Source of the DNA: JBHOQS01 sp042408875
GTDB lineage: Bacteria; Chloroflexota; UBA11872; JBHOQS01
DNA: 64,000 nucleotides
Direction: 5' to 3'
NCBI GenBank assembly: GCA_042408875.1
Contig: JBHOQS010000016.1
Coordinates: 62,001 to 126,000 of the forward strand
Positions 41,045 to 48,401 of the stretch are shown piece after piece. The notes under the pieces were generated by a model. The model ran no database searches. It worked only from the letters and a program-made list of their open reading frames with translations, and was not told the DNA's origin. Numbering within the stretch: position 1 is the stretch's first letter; every line of letters begins with the position of its first letter. A program made the translations under genes and the position numbers.

Positions 41045-41743
41045 GTGCTCCCGCAGCAGGCGTGGCCGCGGCGCTGCCGGCGCTGTGTCCAGCTAGGCCT
41101 GCGCTACCAGCTCAGGGAAGAGTGGCTCGAGCTGGAGGGCGGGCCAGCGTTCCCGTTCCTGCGGCCGCGCCTTGCTGATAAGCTCATGGCCGACGCGCTG
41201 AAAGCGGGTGCAGCGGACCTGCCATACTGGAGCGAGCTCTGGGAGAGCGGTGTGGCGCTGGCCGGCCTGGTATGGCGGCGGCGCGGGGCCCTGGCTGGCC
41301 AGCGAGCTGTCGAGCTGGGCTGCGGCCTGGGCCTGGTCTCGGTCGTGGCGGCCCTGGCTGGGCTGTGCATCGTCGCCACCGATAAAGAGCCGCAAGCGCT
41401 GGCGTTCGCCCGCTGCAACGCCTGCCGCGTGCTGGGGCGCCCGCTTCCAGTTCGGCTGCTCGACTGGCGCTTGCCCCCGGCCGGGTTCGGCCCCTTCGAC
41501 CTGGCCCTGGGCGCTGACGTCGCATACGAGCCCGGCCAGATCGAGCCGCTGCTGCGGGTGTGCTCCGCCCTGGTGCAACCCGGCGGCTCGTTCTGGCTCG
41601 CCCAACCTGGGCGGCGGTCTGGCTGGGCCTGTGTGCGCCGGTTTACCGAGGCAGGCTGGCGCGAGACTGACCGACTGGAGCGAGCGATCCGGCTTCCCGG
41701 CAGCGATCCGGAGACCGTCTGGATTCACATCCTGGAACGTTAA
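41045..41743 (+). CDS. Class I methyltransferase, Methyltransf_16-like (232 aa)
   Basis: SAM-dependent methyltransferase of the group that includes eukaryotic protein-lysine methyltransferases. DLPYWSELWESGVALAGLV before the SAM site is characteristic; VELGCGLGLVSVVAAL is motif I, VATDKEPQAL motif II, LDWRLPP and DLALGADVAYEPGQIEPLL follow. GTG 41045 is suggested because it begins just after the aldo/keto reductase stop; a longer frame from 40976 would overlap that gene by 62 bp. Target unknown. Convergent with mnmE. Confidence 0.8.
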   Translation: MLPQQAWPRRCRRCVQLGLRYQLREEWLELEGGPAFPFLRPRLADKLMADALKAGAADLPYWSELWESGVALAGLVWRRRGALAGQRAVELGCGLGLVSVVAALAGLCIVATDKEPQALAFARCNACRVLGRPLPVRLLDWRLPPAGFGPFDLALGADVAYEPGQIEPLLRVCSALVQPGGSFWLAQPGRRSGWACVRRFTEAGWRETDRLERAIRLPGSDPETVWIHILER

Positions 41744-41790
41744 GGGGGTAAGGTCACACTGGGGAACAGCGGGCTACATACTGACACAGA

Positions 41791-43191
41791 CTATTTGCCG
41801 ATACAGAACTGTGAGAAGATCCGCTCCAGCAGGTCCTCGGTCACGCTCTCTCCGGTGATCTCGCCCAGCGCAGCGATGCCGGCGCGCACGTCGATACACA
41901 CGAAATCCGCCGCCAGGCCATCGGCCGCGGCGGAGGCCGCGGCCTCAAAGTGGCTAGCTGCGCGCAAGAGCGCCTCGCGATGCCGTACGTTGGTGACCAC
42001 AGGTGCCCCGGCGGCAGGCGCGGCCGCGCCACCGAGCGCCAGCTCACGCACTGCATCGACGAGCGCCTCGATCCCTGCCCCGGTGCGCGCTGAGGTGCGC
42101 ACGATCGCGGCTGGGCACAGCGTGCTGGCCAGCGGCTGCGGGTCAAGCAGCACCGGCAGGTCCTGTTTATGCAGCACCAGCACCAGCGAGCGCGGCGGCG
42201 CGGTGCGACGGTGCGCAGCGACGGTTTCCGCCAGGGCGAGGTCTGCCTGCTCTAGGGGGCGGGCAGCATCGATAATATAGAGCACAATATCGGCAGCAGC
42301 CAGTGCGGTGCGGCTGCGCTCCACCCCCAGCCGCTCGACTGGATCGTCCGTCTCAGTGATGCCGGCCGTATCGATCAGCATCACCGGCACACCGCGGAAG
42401 TTCGCCATGTCCTCCACGGTATCGCGGGTGGTGCCTGGAATAGGGGTGACAATCGCTCGTTCGAAGCCGAGCAGGCGGTTGAGCAGGCTGGACTTCCCGG
42501 CATTCGGCCGCCCCACAAGGGCGGCTCGCAGGCCATCACGGTAGATGCGACCCAGGCGCGCTGTGTCGGCTATCTGGCGGGCTCGTTCGGCAAGCTGCTG
42601 GAGGGGCTGTGCCACCGCGGCGGGCTCGAGCGGCGGCACGTCGTCTTCGGAGAAATCGATGGTCGCCTCCAGGCGGGCCAGCAGGTCGAGCGCGGCGCTG
42701 CGCAGGCTGCGCACCACAGCCGACAAGGCACCGCCGAGCTGGCGCTGGGCCAGGTCAAGCGCCTCGCCAGTGCGGGCCCGCACCACGTCCATGACCGCCT
42801 CCGCCTGGGCCAGGTCGAGCTTGCCGTTGAGGAAGGCGCGTAGGGTCAGCTCGCCTGGCTGAGCCAGGCGAGCCCCGGCAGCGAGCGCTGCCTCCAACAC
42901 CGCGCACACAGCCGCCATACCGCCGTGCGTGTGGAATTCCACGACGTCCTCGCCAGTGTAGCTGTGCGGGGCGCGCATCAGCACGGCCAGGCCGCGGTCG
43001 AGCACCCGACTGGTATGATCGACAAAGCTCCCGTAGTACAGTCGGTGCGACTCAAGCCGTGCTGCACGGCGTGCCGCCGGCCGGAAGACCGCACTGAGGA
43101 TCGCGCGAGCCTGTGGCCCGCTCACACGGACGATGCCGATGCCGCCTTCTCCCAGGGGGGTAGCGATCGCTGCGATCGTGTCGTCGTACAT
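41791..43191 (-). CDS. mnmE: tRNA modification GTPase MnmE
   Basis: With MnmG makes 5-carboxymethylaminomethyl (or taurine-type) uridine at tRNA wobble position 34. N-terminal tetrahydrofolate domain MYDDTIAAIATPLGEGGIGIVRVSG; helical domain; G domain with GRPNAGKSSLLN (G1, around residue 230), GTTRDTVED (G2) and DTAGITETDDPVE (G3); invariant C-terminal CIGK. The 466 residues are normal. MnmG is not adjacent, unlike in many bacteria. Confidence 0.96.
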   Translation of the reverse strand: MYDDTIAAIATPLGEGGIGIVRVSGPQARAILSAVFRPAARRAARLESHRLYYGSFVDHTSRVLDRGLAVLMRAPHSYTGEDVVEFHTHGGMAAVCAVLEAALAAGARLAQPGELTLRAFLNGKLDLAQAEAVMDVVRARTGEALDLAQRQLGGALSAVVRSLRSAALDLLARLEATIDFSEDDVPPLEPAAVAQPLQQLAERARQIADTARLGRIYRDGLRAALVGRPNAGKSSLLNRLLGFERAIVTPIPGTTRDTVEDMANFRGVPVMLIDTAGITETDDPVERLGVERSRTALAAADIVLYIIDAARPLEQADLALAETVAAHRRTAPPRSLVLVLHKQDLPVLLDPQPLASTLCPAAIVRTSARTGAGIEALVDAVRELALGGAAAPAAGAPVVTNVRHREALLRAASHFEAAASAAADGLAADFVCIDVRAGIAALGEITGESVTEDLLERIFSQFCIGK

Positions 43192-43328
43192 TGCCTTCCC
43201 CTAGCCAGTGGCGCGGGATCCCCGCCTAATCCGACCCTGCAACGATGGCCCAGGGAGATGGTACCCCGGCGCCCGTCACGCCGCAAAGCGAGGCCGGCCC
43301 GGGGTCGAGCTGAGAGACACGCAGAGCG

Positions 43329-43354
43329 GACATTCTGCTCTGACATTCTGCTCT
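43329..43354. repeat. Exact tandem 13-bp duplication
   Basis: GACATTCTGCTCT occurs at 43329-43341 and 43342-43354, adjacent and identical, 11 bases upstream of a candidate -35 box. Confidence 0.9.
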
Positions 43355-43364
43355 ACCGACGAAT

Positions 43365-43394
43365 TTGTCTGAGTCGCACAAGAACTGCTACGAT
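43365..43394 (+). promoter_or_regulatory. Candidate sigma-70-type promoter
   Basis: TTGTCT (43365-43370), 18-bp spacer, TACGAT (43389-43394). Would drive the HTH/zinc-finger gene with a leader of about 300 nt. Confidence 0.4.
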
Positions 43395-43705
43395 CATGCC
43401 GTCTCTCCTGCGTCCCCCCCAGGCTACGGGACGGCACGCCAGGCCGGCTGGGGGCCATCCAGCGGTGCGGCAGTTCCGCCGTGGCGAGCGGAAATGCCCC
43501 GATTTTCCTAGCGACCCGCTTCTGGGTAACTCGTTGTTGTATCGCTAGCAGTTGGGAGAGGCGCGCGGGCAGCCGATTCGGTATTCAGGCTGCACCGGCA
43601 TCGGGTGATGCGACTGCTGGCAGCCCTGGAGAGCGGACGAGCTGCACACGCGTACCATGGCTGTGGGAGGTGGCAGGGTGGGTATAGGAGTTGCGAGGAA
43701 AAGAG

Positions 43706-44674
43706 GTGGATGACGTGAGCCAGTCCCATGCGTCATCACAGCCGGTCAGCAAGACGCCGGTGCAAGCGAGCAAGAGCAACCGTGAGCAAGCCAGAGCGCT
43801 CGGTCAGGCCCTCTCAACCTGGTTCGCTCAGCAGACACGCTATCGCTCACAGTCGGAGCTGGCGCGGGCGCTCGGGCTACCCTTCGGCACGCTGCGCGGC
43901 TATCTCATGGGTATCCGCGTGCCGAGTGCCGAGACACTATTGAAGCTGCACGAGGTAACCGGCCTGCCTGAATTCGCGCAGGCTGCCGCGACTGCGCCGA
44001 GTACGCCAGCGCGCCCAGCGCGCGCCCGCCCCACTGCTTCAGCACAGGGGCGAACTGCGCCGGTGACGAGTGCCTCGCCAGCCACTCAGGCATCCCCCGG
44101 CTTGCGCCCGGCGACCACGCCGGCCTGGCCGGCCACCCAAGGTAGAGCCTCTGTCAGGCCCCCGTCGGTGCAGCGGCCAGCCCAGTATCCGCGGGTACCG
44201 GCGACGTCGCCTCAGCCTCCTGCACCGCGACCTGAGAGCATCCAACGGCCGGCATTTCCATCCGGCCGCTCGCCCATGAGCACCCCGGCCAGCCGGCCGG
44301 CCGGAGCCGCGAGCCAGACACCGGCACCGGTGCCTGGCCCAGCATCTATGCCGGACCAGGCGCACCAGCACCCCGGCGCGCAGAACAGCCGCAACGGACA
44401 TTCGGTTCCCCCCGCCGTACGCCCGCCGGATCCGGCACCGCCTGCCCCGCCGCCTGCACCCCAGGCGCAGGAACGCCCGCTGGAGCCCCTCACGCCTGGG
44501 GAGCGTGCCTGCGCCGATTGCGGACAGCTCATCCCAGCGGAGCGGCTGGCTATCCTGCCTCACGCGACGCGCTGCGTGCAGTGCCAGGCCGTCTTTGAGC
44601 GCCTGCGCCGCCGCGCCCTGGCTGCCCAGCAGCCTGCCCGTCGCATCGACTGGAGCATGCTGGCCGAGCAATAG
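43706..44674 (+). CDS. HTH domain - Pro-rich linker - DksA/TraR-type zinc finger protein (322 aa)
   Basis: N-terminal helix-turn-helix (RYRSQSELARALGLPFGTLR then VPSAETLLKLHEVTGL, about residues 38-88) of XRE-like type, a 160-residue Pro/Ala/Gln-rich disordered linker, and a C-terminal C4 zinc finger: CADCGQLIPAERLAILPHAT followed by RCVQCQAVFERL, the DksA/TraR zinc-finger pattern. The three parts in this order are unusual. It could bind DNA with one end and RNA polymerase or another partner with the other. Start ambiguous among TTG 43691, GTG 43706 and GTG 43715. Monocistronic. Confidence 0.78.
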   Translation: MDDVSQSHASSQPVSKTPVQASKSNREQARALGQALSTWFAQQTRYRSQSELARALGLPFGTLRGYLMGIRVPSAETLLKLHEVTGLPEFAQAAATAPSTPARPARARPTASAQGRTAPVTSASPATQASPGLRPATTPAWPATQGRASVRPPSVQRPAQYPRVPATSPQPPAPRPESIQRPAFPSGRSPMSTPASRPAGAASQTPAPVPGPASMPDQAHQHPGAQNSRNGHSVPPAVRPPDPAPPAPPPAPQAQERPLEPLTPGERACADCGQLIPAERLAILPHATRCVQCQAVFERLRRRALAAQQPARRIDWSMLAEQ

Positions 44675-44820
44675 GCTGTGGCGTCCCCGCCAGTGCTCGG
44701 CGTTGCCATCATCCTCTTCGCTGCGCGCGCCGGCAGCGCCTGCGGTGCATTCCTCTATGCCCCTCGAGCGCTGCCGGCGCCCTTGCAGGATCCCAGGCGA
44801 GCCTCCACAATGCACACCGA

Positions 44821-44836
44821 AGAACATGCATGTTCT
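44821..44836. promoter_or_regulatory. Perfect 16-bp palindrome
   Basis: AGAACATGCATGTTCT is fully self-complementary and lies 74 bp upstream of the dehydrogenase start at 44910. This is the geometry of a dimeric repressor operator. The core GAAC-N6-GTTC differs from the Gram-positive SOS box (GAAC-N4-GTTC). Confidence 0.6.
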
Positions 44837-44909
44837 GCGGCCCTCCGGCGGGATCGTAGGTGTGCTGGCCCGCGCGCGGAGGAGTCCTTAAGCACATGAG
44901 GGAGGTGGC

Positions 44910-45857
44910 ATGACGAAGCTCCTGATGATGGCAGACACCGGCACGGCGCTTGAAGAGCGGCTGCGTGGCCTCTCGCCCGAGCTCGAGGTCGTGGCGGCAC
45001 GCAATGAGCAGGAGGCTGCGGCGCACATCAGCGATGCCGAGATCTTCTATGGCACGATCACGCCGGAGCTCTTCCGGCAAGCGCGCCGGCTACGGTGGAT
45101 CCAGACACCGATGGCCGGGCTCGAGCGCTACTTCTTCCCCGAGCTCATCGCCTCTGACGTGATCGTGACCAACATGCGCGGCATCTACAGTGACAACATC
45201 GCCGACCATGTCTTCGGCTACATTCTGTGCTTCGCGCGCAACCTGCACCACTACATCCGGATGCAGGAGCGGCGCATCTGGGACAAGACGCCGCGGCCGG
45301 TGGTCCATCTGGCTGACTCGACGCTGGGCATCGTCGGGCTCGGCGGCATCGGGTATGAGGTGGCGCGGCGGGGCCACATCTGCGGCATGCGCGTCCTGGC
45401 CGTCGATCCCCGGCGGGAGGACCGCCCGCTGGAAGTCGCTGAGCTGTGGAATCAGGACCGGCTTGACGATCTGCTCGCCGAATCCGACTTCGTGGTCGTG
45501 ACGGTGCCGCAGACTCCTGAGACGACGGGCCTGTTTGATGCAGCCCGCTTCGCCCGCATGAAGCCAACAGCGTACTTCATCAACATCGGGCGCGGCAAAG
45601 TGGTGCGTCTGGATGCCCTGACCGAAGCATTGCAACAGGGGCGTATCGCCGGGGCCGGGCTCGATGTGTTCGAGATTGAACCGCTGCCGGCGGACCACCC
45701 GCTCTGGGGCATGGAGAACGTGATCATCACGCCGCACGTCGCTGGCGTAGGTCCGCACACAGCCGAGCGTCGCTGGGCTGTCGTGCTCGAAAACGTGCGC
45801 CGGTATCTGGCTGGTGAGCCACTGCTGAACGTAGTGGACAAGGCAGCAGGCTATTAG
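44910..45857 (+). CDS. D-2-hydroxyacid dehydrogenase family protein (315 aa)
   Basis: NAD-dependent D-isomer hydroxyacid dehydrogenase. NAD-binding motif STLGIVGLGGIGYEVARRG, acidic end VDPRR, catalytic Arg in FINIGRGKVV, Glu in FEIEPLPADHPLW, His in ITPHVAGV. RIYSD-like region reads RGIYSDNIADHVFGYIL. The group includes phosphoglycerate, glyoxylate and formate-like enzymes; the substrate is not readable. ATG 44910 follows GGGAGGTGGC. A 16-bp palindrome upstream suggests repression. Confidence 0.9.
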   Translation: MTKLLMMADTGTALEERLRGLSPELEVVAARNEQEAAAHISDAEIFYGTITPELFRQARRLRWIQTPMAGLERYFFPELIASDVIVTNMRGIYSDNIADHVFGYILCFARNLHHYIRMQERRIWDKTPRPVVHLADSTLGIVGLGGIGYEVARRGHICGMRVLAVDPRREDRPLEVAELWNQDRLDDLLAESDFVVVTVPQTPETTGLFDAARFARMKPTAYFINIGRGKVVRLDALTEALQQGRIAGAGLDVFEIEPLPADHPLWGMENVIITPHVAGVGPHTAERRWAVVLENVRRYLAGEPLLNVVDKAAGY

Positions 45858-45910
45858 TCCTGCCACCGTTGGGCGGTCGCTTTGGCCCTGCAGGGGGTCC
45901 CATCTACCAT

Positions 45911-46011
45911 AAATGTACAGCTACCCAAAATGTACAGCTACCCATAGCTGTACGTTACTCATAGATGTACAATAGATGTACAGAAGAAGATGTACAGAAG
46001 GACCGTGTACA
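45911..46011. repeat. Array of TGTACA-containing tandem repeats
   Basis: AAATGTACAGCTACCCA is repeated exactly (45911-45927, 45928-45944), then a diverged 17-bp copy (45945-45961) and shorter units. TGTACA occurs at 45914, 45931, 45966, 45977, 45991 and 46006. The array lies 120-220 bp upstream of the GNAT gene. Either a regulator-binding array or a product of the local duplication process seen elsewhere in the window. Confidence 0.85.
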
Positions 46012-46128
46012 AACCTGCCTACCAGTAGGAAGCATTGGAAGAGAAGCACTGGATAGAGAAGCGCTGTATCTGAGAGACGTGCTCCGGCAGAAACGCCAGG
46101 ACTTTGCGCAAGGCAGGCGCAGACGGCA

Positions 46129-47001
46129 ATGGGCGACGGAAACATCCTGTGGCGCCGTTTCGGCGAATACCCCCTTCTTCACCCGGAGCTCCGCCGTGAG
46201 GAGCTGACCGGGACGATGCCCCGTGTCTGGGAAGCTGTCGCCGCGGAATGGCGGCGCGCCTCAGTAGACCATGAGGGTCGCGGCTTCGCCGTGGTCATAG
46301 ACAACGACGCCGGCGAGCACCAGCTCTACTGGGCGGCTGAGGAGCCGCGGGTCCTGGCGCGCCTGGCGCGACAGAGCCTGGAGCGGCTGGAGCAACTGGA
46401 AGACGACCACGATCCGGTCGTGACCGCGGAGCACTTCACGCCCGAGTACCCGGAACCGGGCGGGCTCAAGGCGCTTGCGGAGGCCGGTTTTCGGGTGACG
46501 CACTGGTGGCTGGACTACCGCCTGGAGCCCATTCCAGTTCTGCTCCGCCCGCCCGGCGCGAACGCGCACGAGGTCAAGGCGCACGAAGTGCCGGACGTGC
46601 TCGAGCTGTGCCGCCGGCAGGAGCTCGATGACTACGAGTGGACGTACCTCGATCAGGTGCGGGCGTGGATCGAGCGCCCGAACCATGCGTTGTTTGTCGC
46701 GTACGATGGCGGGCGGCTCATGGCGTACGCCGCGGTGCGCCGCTACACCGCGGCCGCCGGGCGCCAGCGGCTCTTCGTGCGCGCCCTGCGCGCCGACCAT
46801 GACGGGCTGCGCGATGGATGGGCAGAACGCGCGCTGACCGCGGCGCTCATCTGGGGGCGGGAGCGGGGCTGCGCGGATGCTATGCTCTGGGTCGAGCGCG
46901 ACGACGCGGCGTACCGCGGCCTGTACGACAGTCTGGGCTTCACTCCCCACGGCGAAGCCAGCGTTGTGCTGCGCTACAACCCGCTGCTCAAGCGCTCCTG
47001 A
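46129..47001 (+). CDS. GNAT-fold N-acetyltransferase (290 aa)
   Basis: Two-part GNAT protein. The N-terminal half (residues 1-140) is a diverged GNAT-like repeat with PEPGGLKALAEAGFRV. The C-terminal half contains the acetyl-CoA region: LFVAYDGGRLMAYAAVR strand, LRADHDGLRDGWAERALTAALI as a variant of the pyrophosphate loop, DAMLWVERDDAAYRGLYDSLGF as the closing motif. Substrate unknown. The 3' end overlaps the convergent HTH-TPR gene by 28 bp. The ribosome site before ATG 46129 is weak. Confidence 0.82.
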   Translation: MGDGNILWRRFGEYPLLHPELRREELTGTMPRVWEAVAAEWRRASVDHEGRGFAVVIDNDAGEHQLYWAAEEPRVLARLARQSLERLEQLEDDHDPVVTAEHFTPEYPEPGGLKALAEAGFRVTHWWLDYRLEPIPVLLRPPGANAHEVKAHEVPDVLELCRRQELDDYEWTYLDQVRAWIERPNHALFVAYDGGRLMAYAAVRRYTAAAGRQRLFVRALRADHDGLRDGWAERALTAALIWGRERGCADAMLWVERDDAAYRGLYDSLGFTPHGEASVVLRYNPLLKRS

Positions 47002-48224
47002 GCCGGGCCGATCAGGGCAGCCTGGCGGTATGCCTCAGCCGCCCGACGGTAATCCCCGGCGTCCCGCCAGGCATCGCCGCGCTCGACTAGCAGGCGGCGT
47101 GCCGCGTCGCGTTGGCCGGCGCGCAGGCGGGCAGCGATCGCTCGTTCGACGAGCTCGTCAAACTGGGCCAGATCCCCCCGGCTACGGCAGAGGCGCGCCA
47201 GGGCCAGCTCCGCGTCGTCCTCCCTGACAGGCTCGGCGCCAGCCAGGGTCGAGCGAACCTCCATGCCGGCCGGCGAGCCGCCATCGAGGGCATGGCGCAG
47301 ATAGCGGATGGCCTCATCCTGGCGGCCTTCTTCGAGGGCCAGTGCTCCCAGCCGGAGCTCAACCTCTGCGGCTAGCCGCTGCGCCTCCACCAGGGCGAAG
47401 AGCTCCTCAGCGCGACAGGCGTCAAGGGCTACCTCGCGGGCGGCATGGTCTTGGGTGCGTTGAAGCCGGTGCAGTCGCGCCGCCGCACGCGCTGCCGGCC
47501 GCGCCAGCTCCTGAAGCACCCCCTGCGCCTGGCGGTAGAGCAGCCGAGCCGTCTCCAGGTGGCGATGGCGCTCAGCCTCCCGCCCCAGAAGCAGCAGCGC
47601 CTGCGCCGCGCCGGCTGGCCAGACGCCCTCGGCGCGGGCCAACCGCACAGCTTCCTGGAGGTGTTCCTGCGCGCGCGTCGACGCACCCCTCTCCAGCTCA
47701 AGGAGCGCCCGCTCGACCAGCAGCGCCGCCGTGAGCTCGGCATCCTGCTGCGCGGCGGCAAGGGCCGTGGCGTGATCGAGCGCGTGGCTGGCATCCTCGA
47801 GGCGGCCTGTCGCGCGCAGCGCTGCGGCCAGCACCGCCAGTGCGCGGCCGTGCGCGGCTGCGGCACCGGTCTGCTGCGCGCGCTCCGCCGCGTGCCGCGC
47901 GGCATGCACCGCCTGCTCATGCTGCCCGGCTGCCAGCAGCGCCCGCGCCACCAGCACTTGTTCCAGGGCATCCTGGATACCGTCCGCTCCCAGGAGCTCG
48001 CCCGGGGGGATCCCCAGCCGCCGGGCCAGATACAGCAGCGTTGGGAGCGATGGCAGCACCTGGCCGTGCTCGATCTTGCTTACCATCGCCGCGGTGATCT
48101 CGCCGCCGCCTAGCTCCGCCAGCGTCATCCGCGGGCGACGCGCCAGCCGCGCCGCCCGGATACGCCGCCCGATCCGCAGTGCCAGCGCTTCATCCTGTCG
48201 TAGCATCGCCAGCTTGCTTCCCAT
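46974..48224 (-). CDS. HTH-TPR transcriptional regulator (416 aa)
   Basis: N-terminal XRE-type HTH (about residues 17-75: RIGRRIRAARLARRPRMTLA, AAMVSKIEHGQVLPSLPTLL, LGIPPGELL) followed by about 330 residues of Ala/Arg-rich helical TPR-like repeats, the layout of Rgg/PlcR/NprR-like or Streptomyces regulators that sense a peptide or protein. Divergent from the GDP-mannose dehydratase gene; the promoter between them carries an inverted repeat, so it may regulate itself and the sugar gene. Shares a 28-bp 3' overlap with the GNAT gene. Confidence 0.83.
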   Translation of the reverse strand: MGSKLAMLRQDEALALRIGRRIRAARLARRPRMTLAELGGGEITAAMVSKIEHGQVLPSLPTLLYLARRLGIPPGELLGADGIQDALEQVLVARALLAAGQHEQAVHAARHAAERAQQTGAAAAHGRALAVLAAALRATGRLEDASHALDHATALAAAQQDAELTAALLVERALLELERGASTRAQEHLQEAVRLARAEGVWPAGAAQALLLLGREAERHRHLETARLLYRQAQGVLQELARPAARAAARLHRLQRTQDHAAREVALDACRAEELFALVEAQRLAAEVELRLGALALEEGRQDEAIRYLRHALDGGSPAGMEVRSTLAGAEPVREDDAELALARLCRSRGDLAQFDELVERAIAARLRAGQRDAARRLLVERGDAWRDAGDYRRAAEAYRQAALIGPAQERLSSGL

Positions 48225-48276
48225 GCTCCCCGGCTCTCGCTATGGGCTTAATTTATAGTTAAACATACAGGCAGAA

Positions 48277-48305
48277 TTGACTGCTGGTCGAGCAGTCACT
48301 ACAAT
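48277..48305 (+). promoter_or_regulatory. Promoter with operator in the spacer
   Basis: TTGACT (48277-48282), 17-bp spacer, TACAAT (48300-48305). The perfect inverted repeat GACTGCT-GGTCG-AGCAGTC (48279-48297) overlaps the -35 and fills the spacer, so a dimeric regulator bound there would block RNA polymerase. It precedes the GDP-mannose dehydratase gene and lies 53 bp from the divergent HTH-TPR gene. Confidence 0.65.
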
Positions 48306-48401
48306 GGCCCCATCGTGTGCGCAGCCGCGCGGGCCGACCGCCGGTGGCGCAGGACCGTATGCCAGGGTGACGATACGCGATCTTGCGAAAGGAGGCCGCC
48401 C

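Larger units (their letters stand above)
43192..43705. other. Divergent interval, 514 bp
   Basis: Between mnmE (-) and the HTH/zinc-finger gene (+). It contains an exact 13-bp tandem duplication (43329-43354) and a plausible promoter TTGTCT-N18-TACGAT (43365-43394) about 310 bases before the + strand gene. No ORF in the leader looks real. Confidence 0.55.

Noticed and set aside
44821..44836. Palindrome considered as a LexA/SOS box
   Set aside because: Half-site spacing is 6 rather than 4 bases and the gene downstream is a dehydrogenase; kept only as a generic operator.
45911..46011. Short repeats considered as a CRISPR array
   Set aside because: Units are 11-17 bp with no spacers of constant size and no cas genes nearby.
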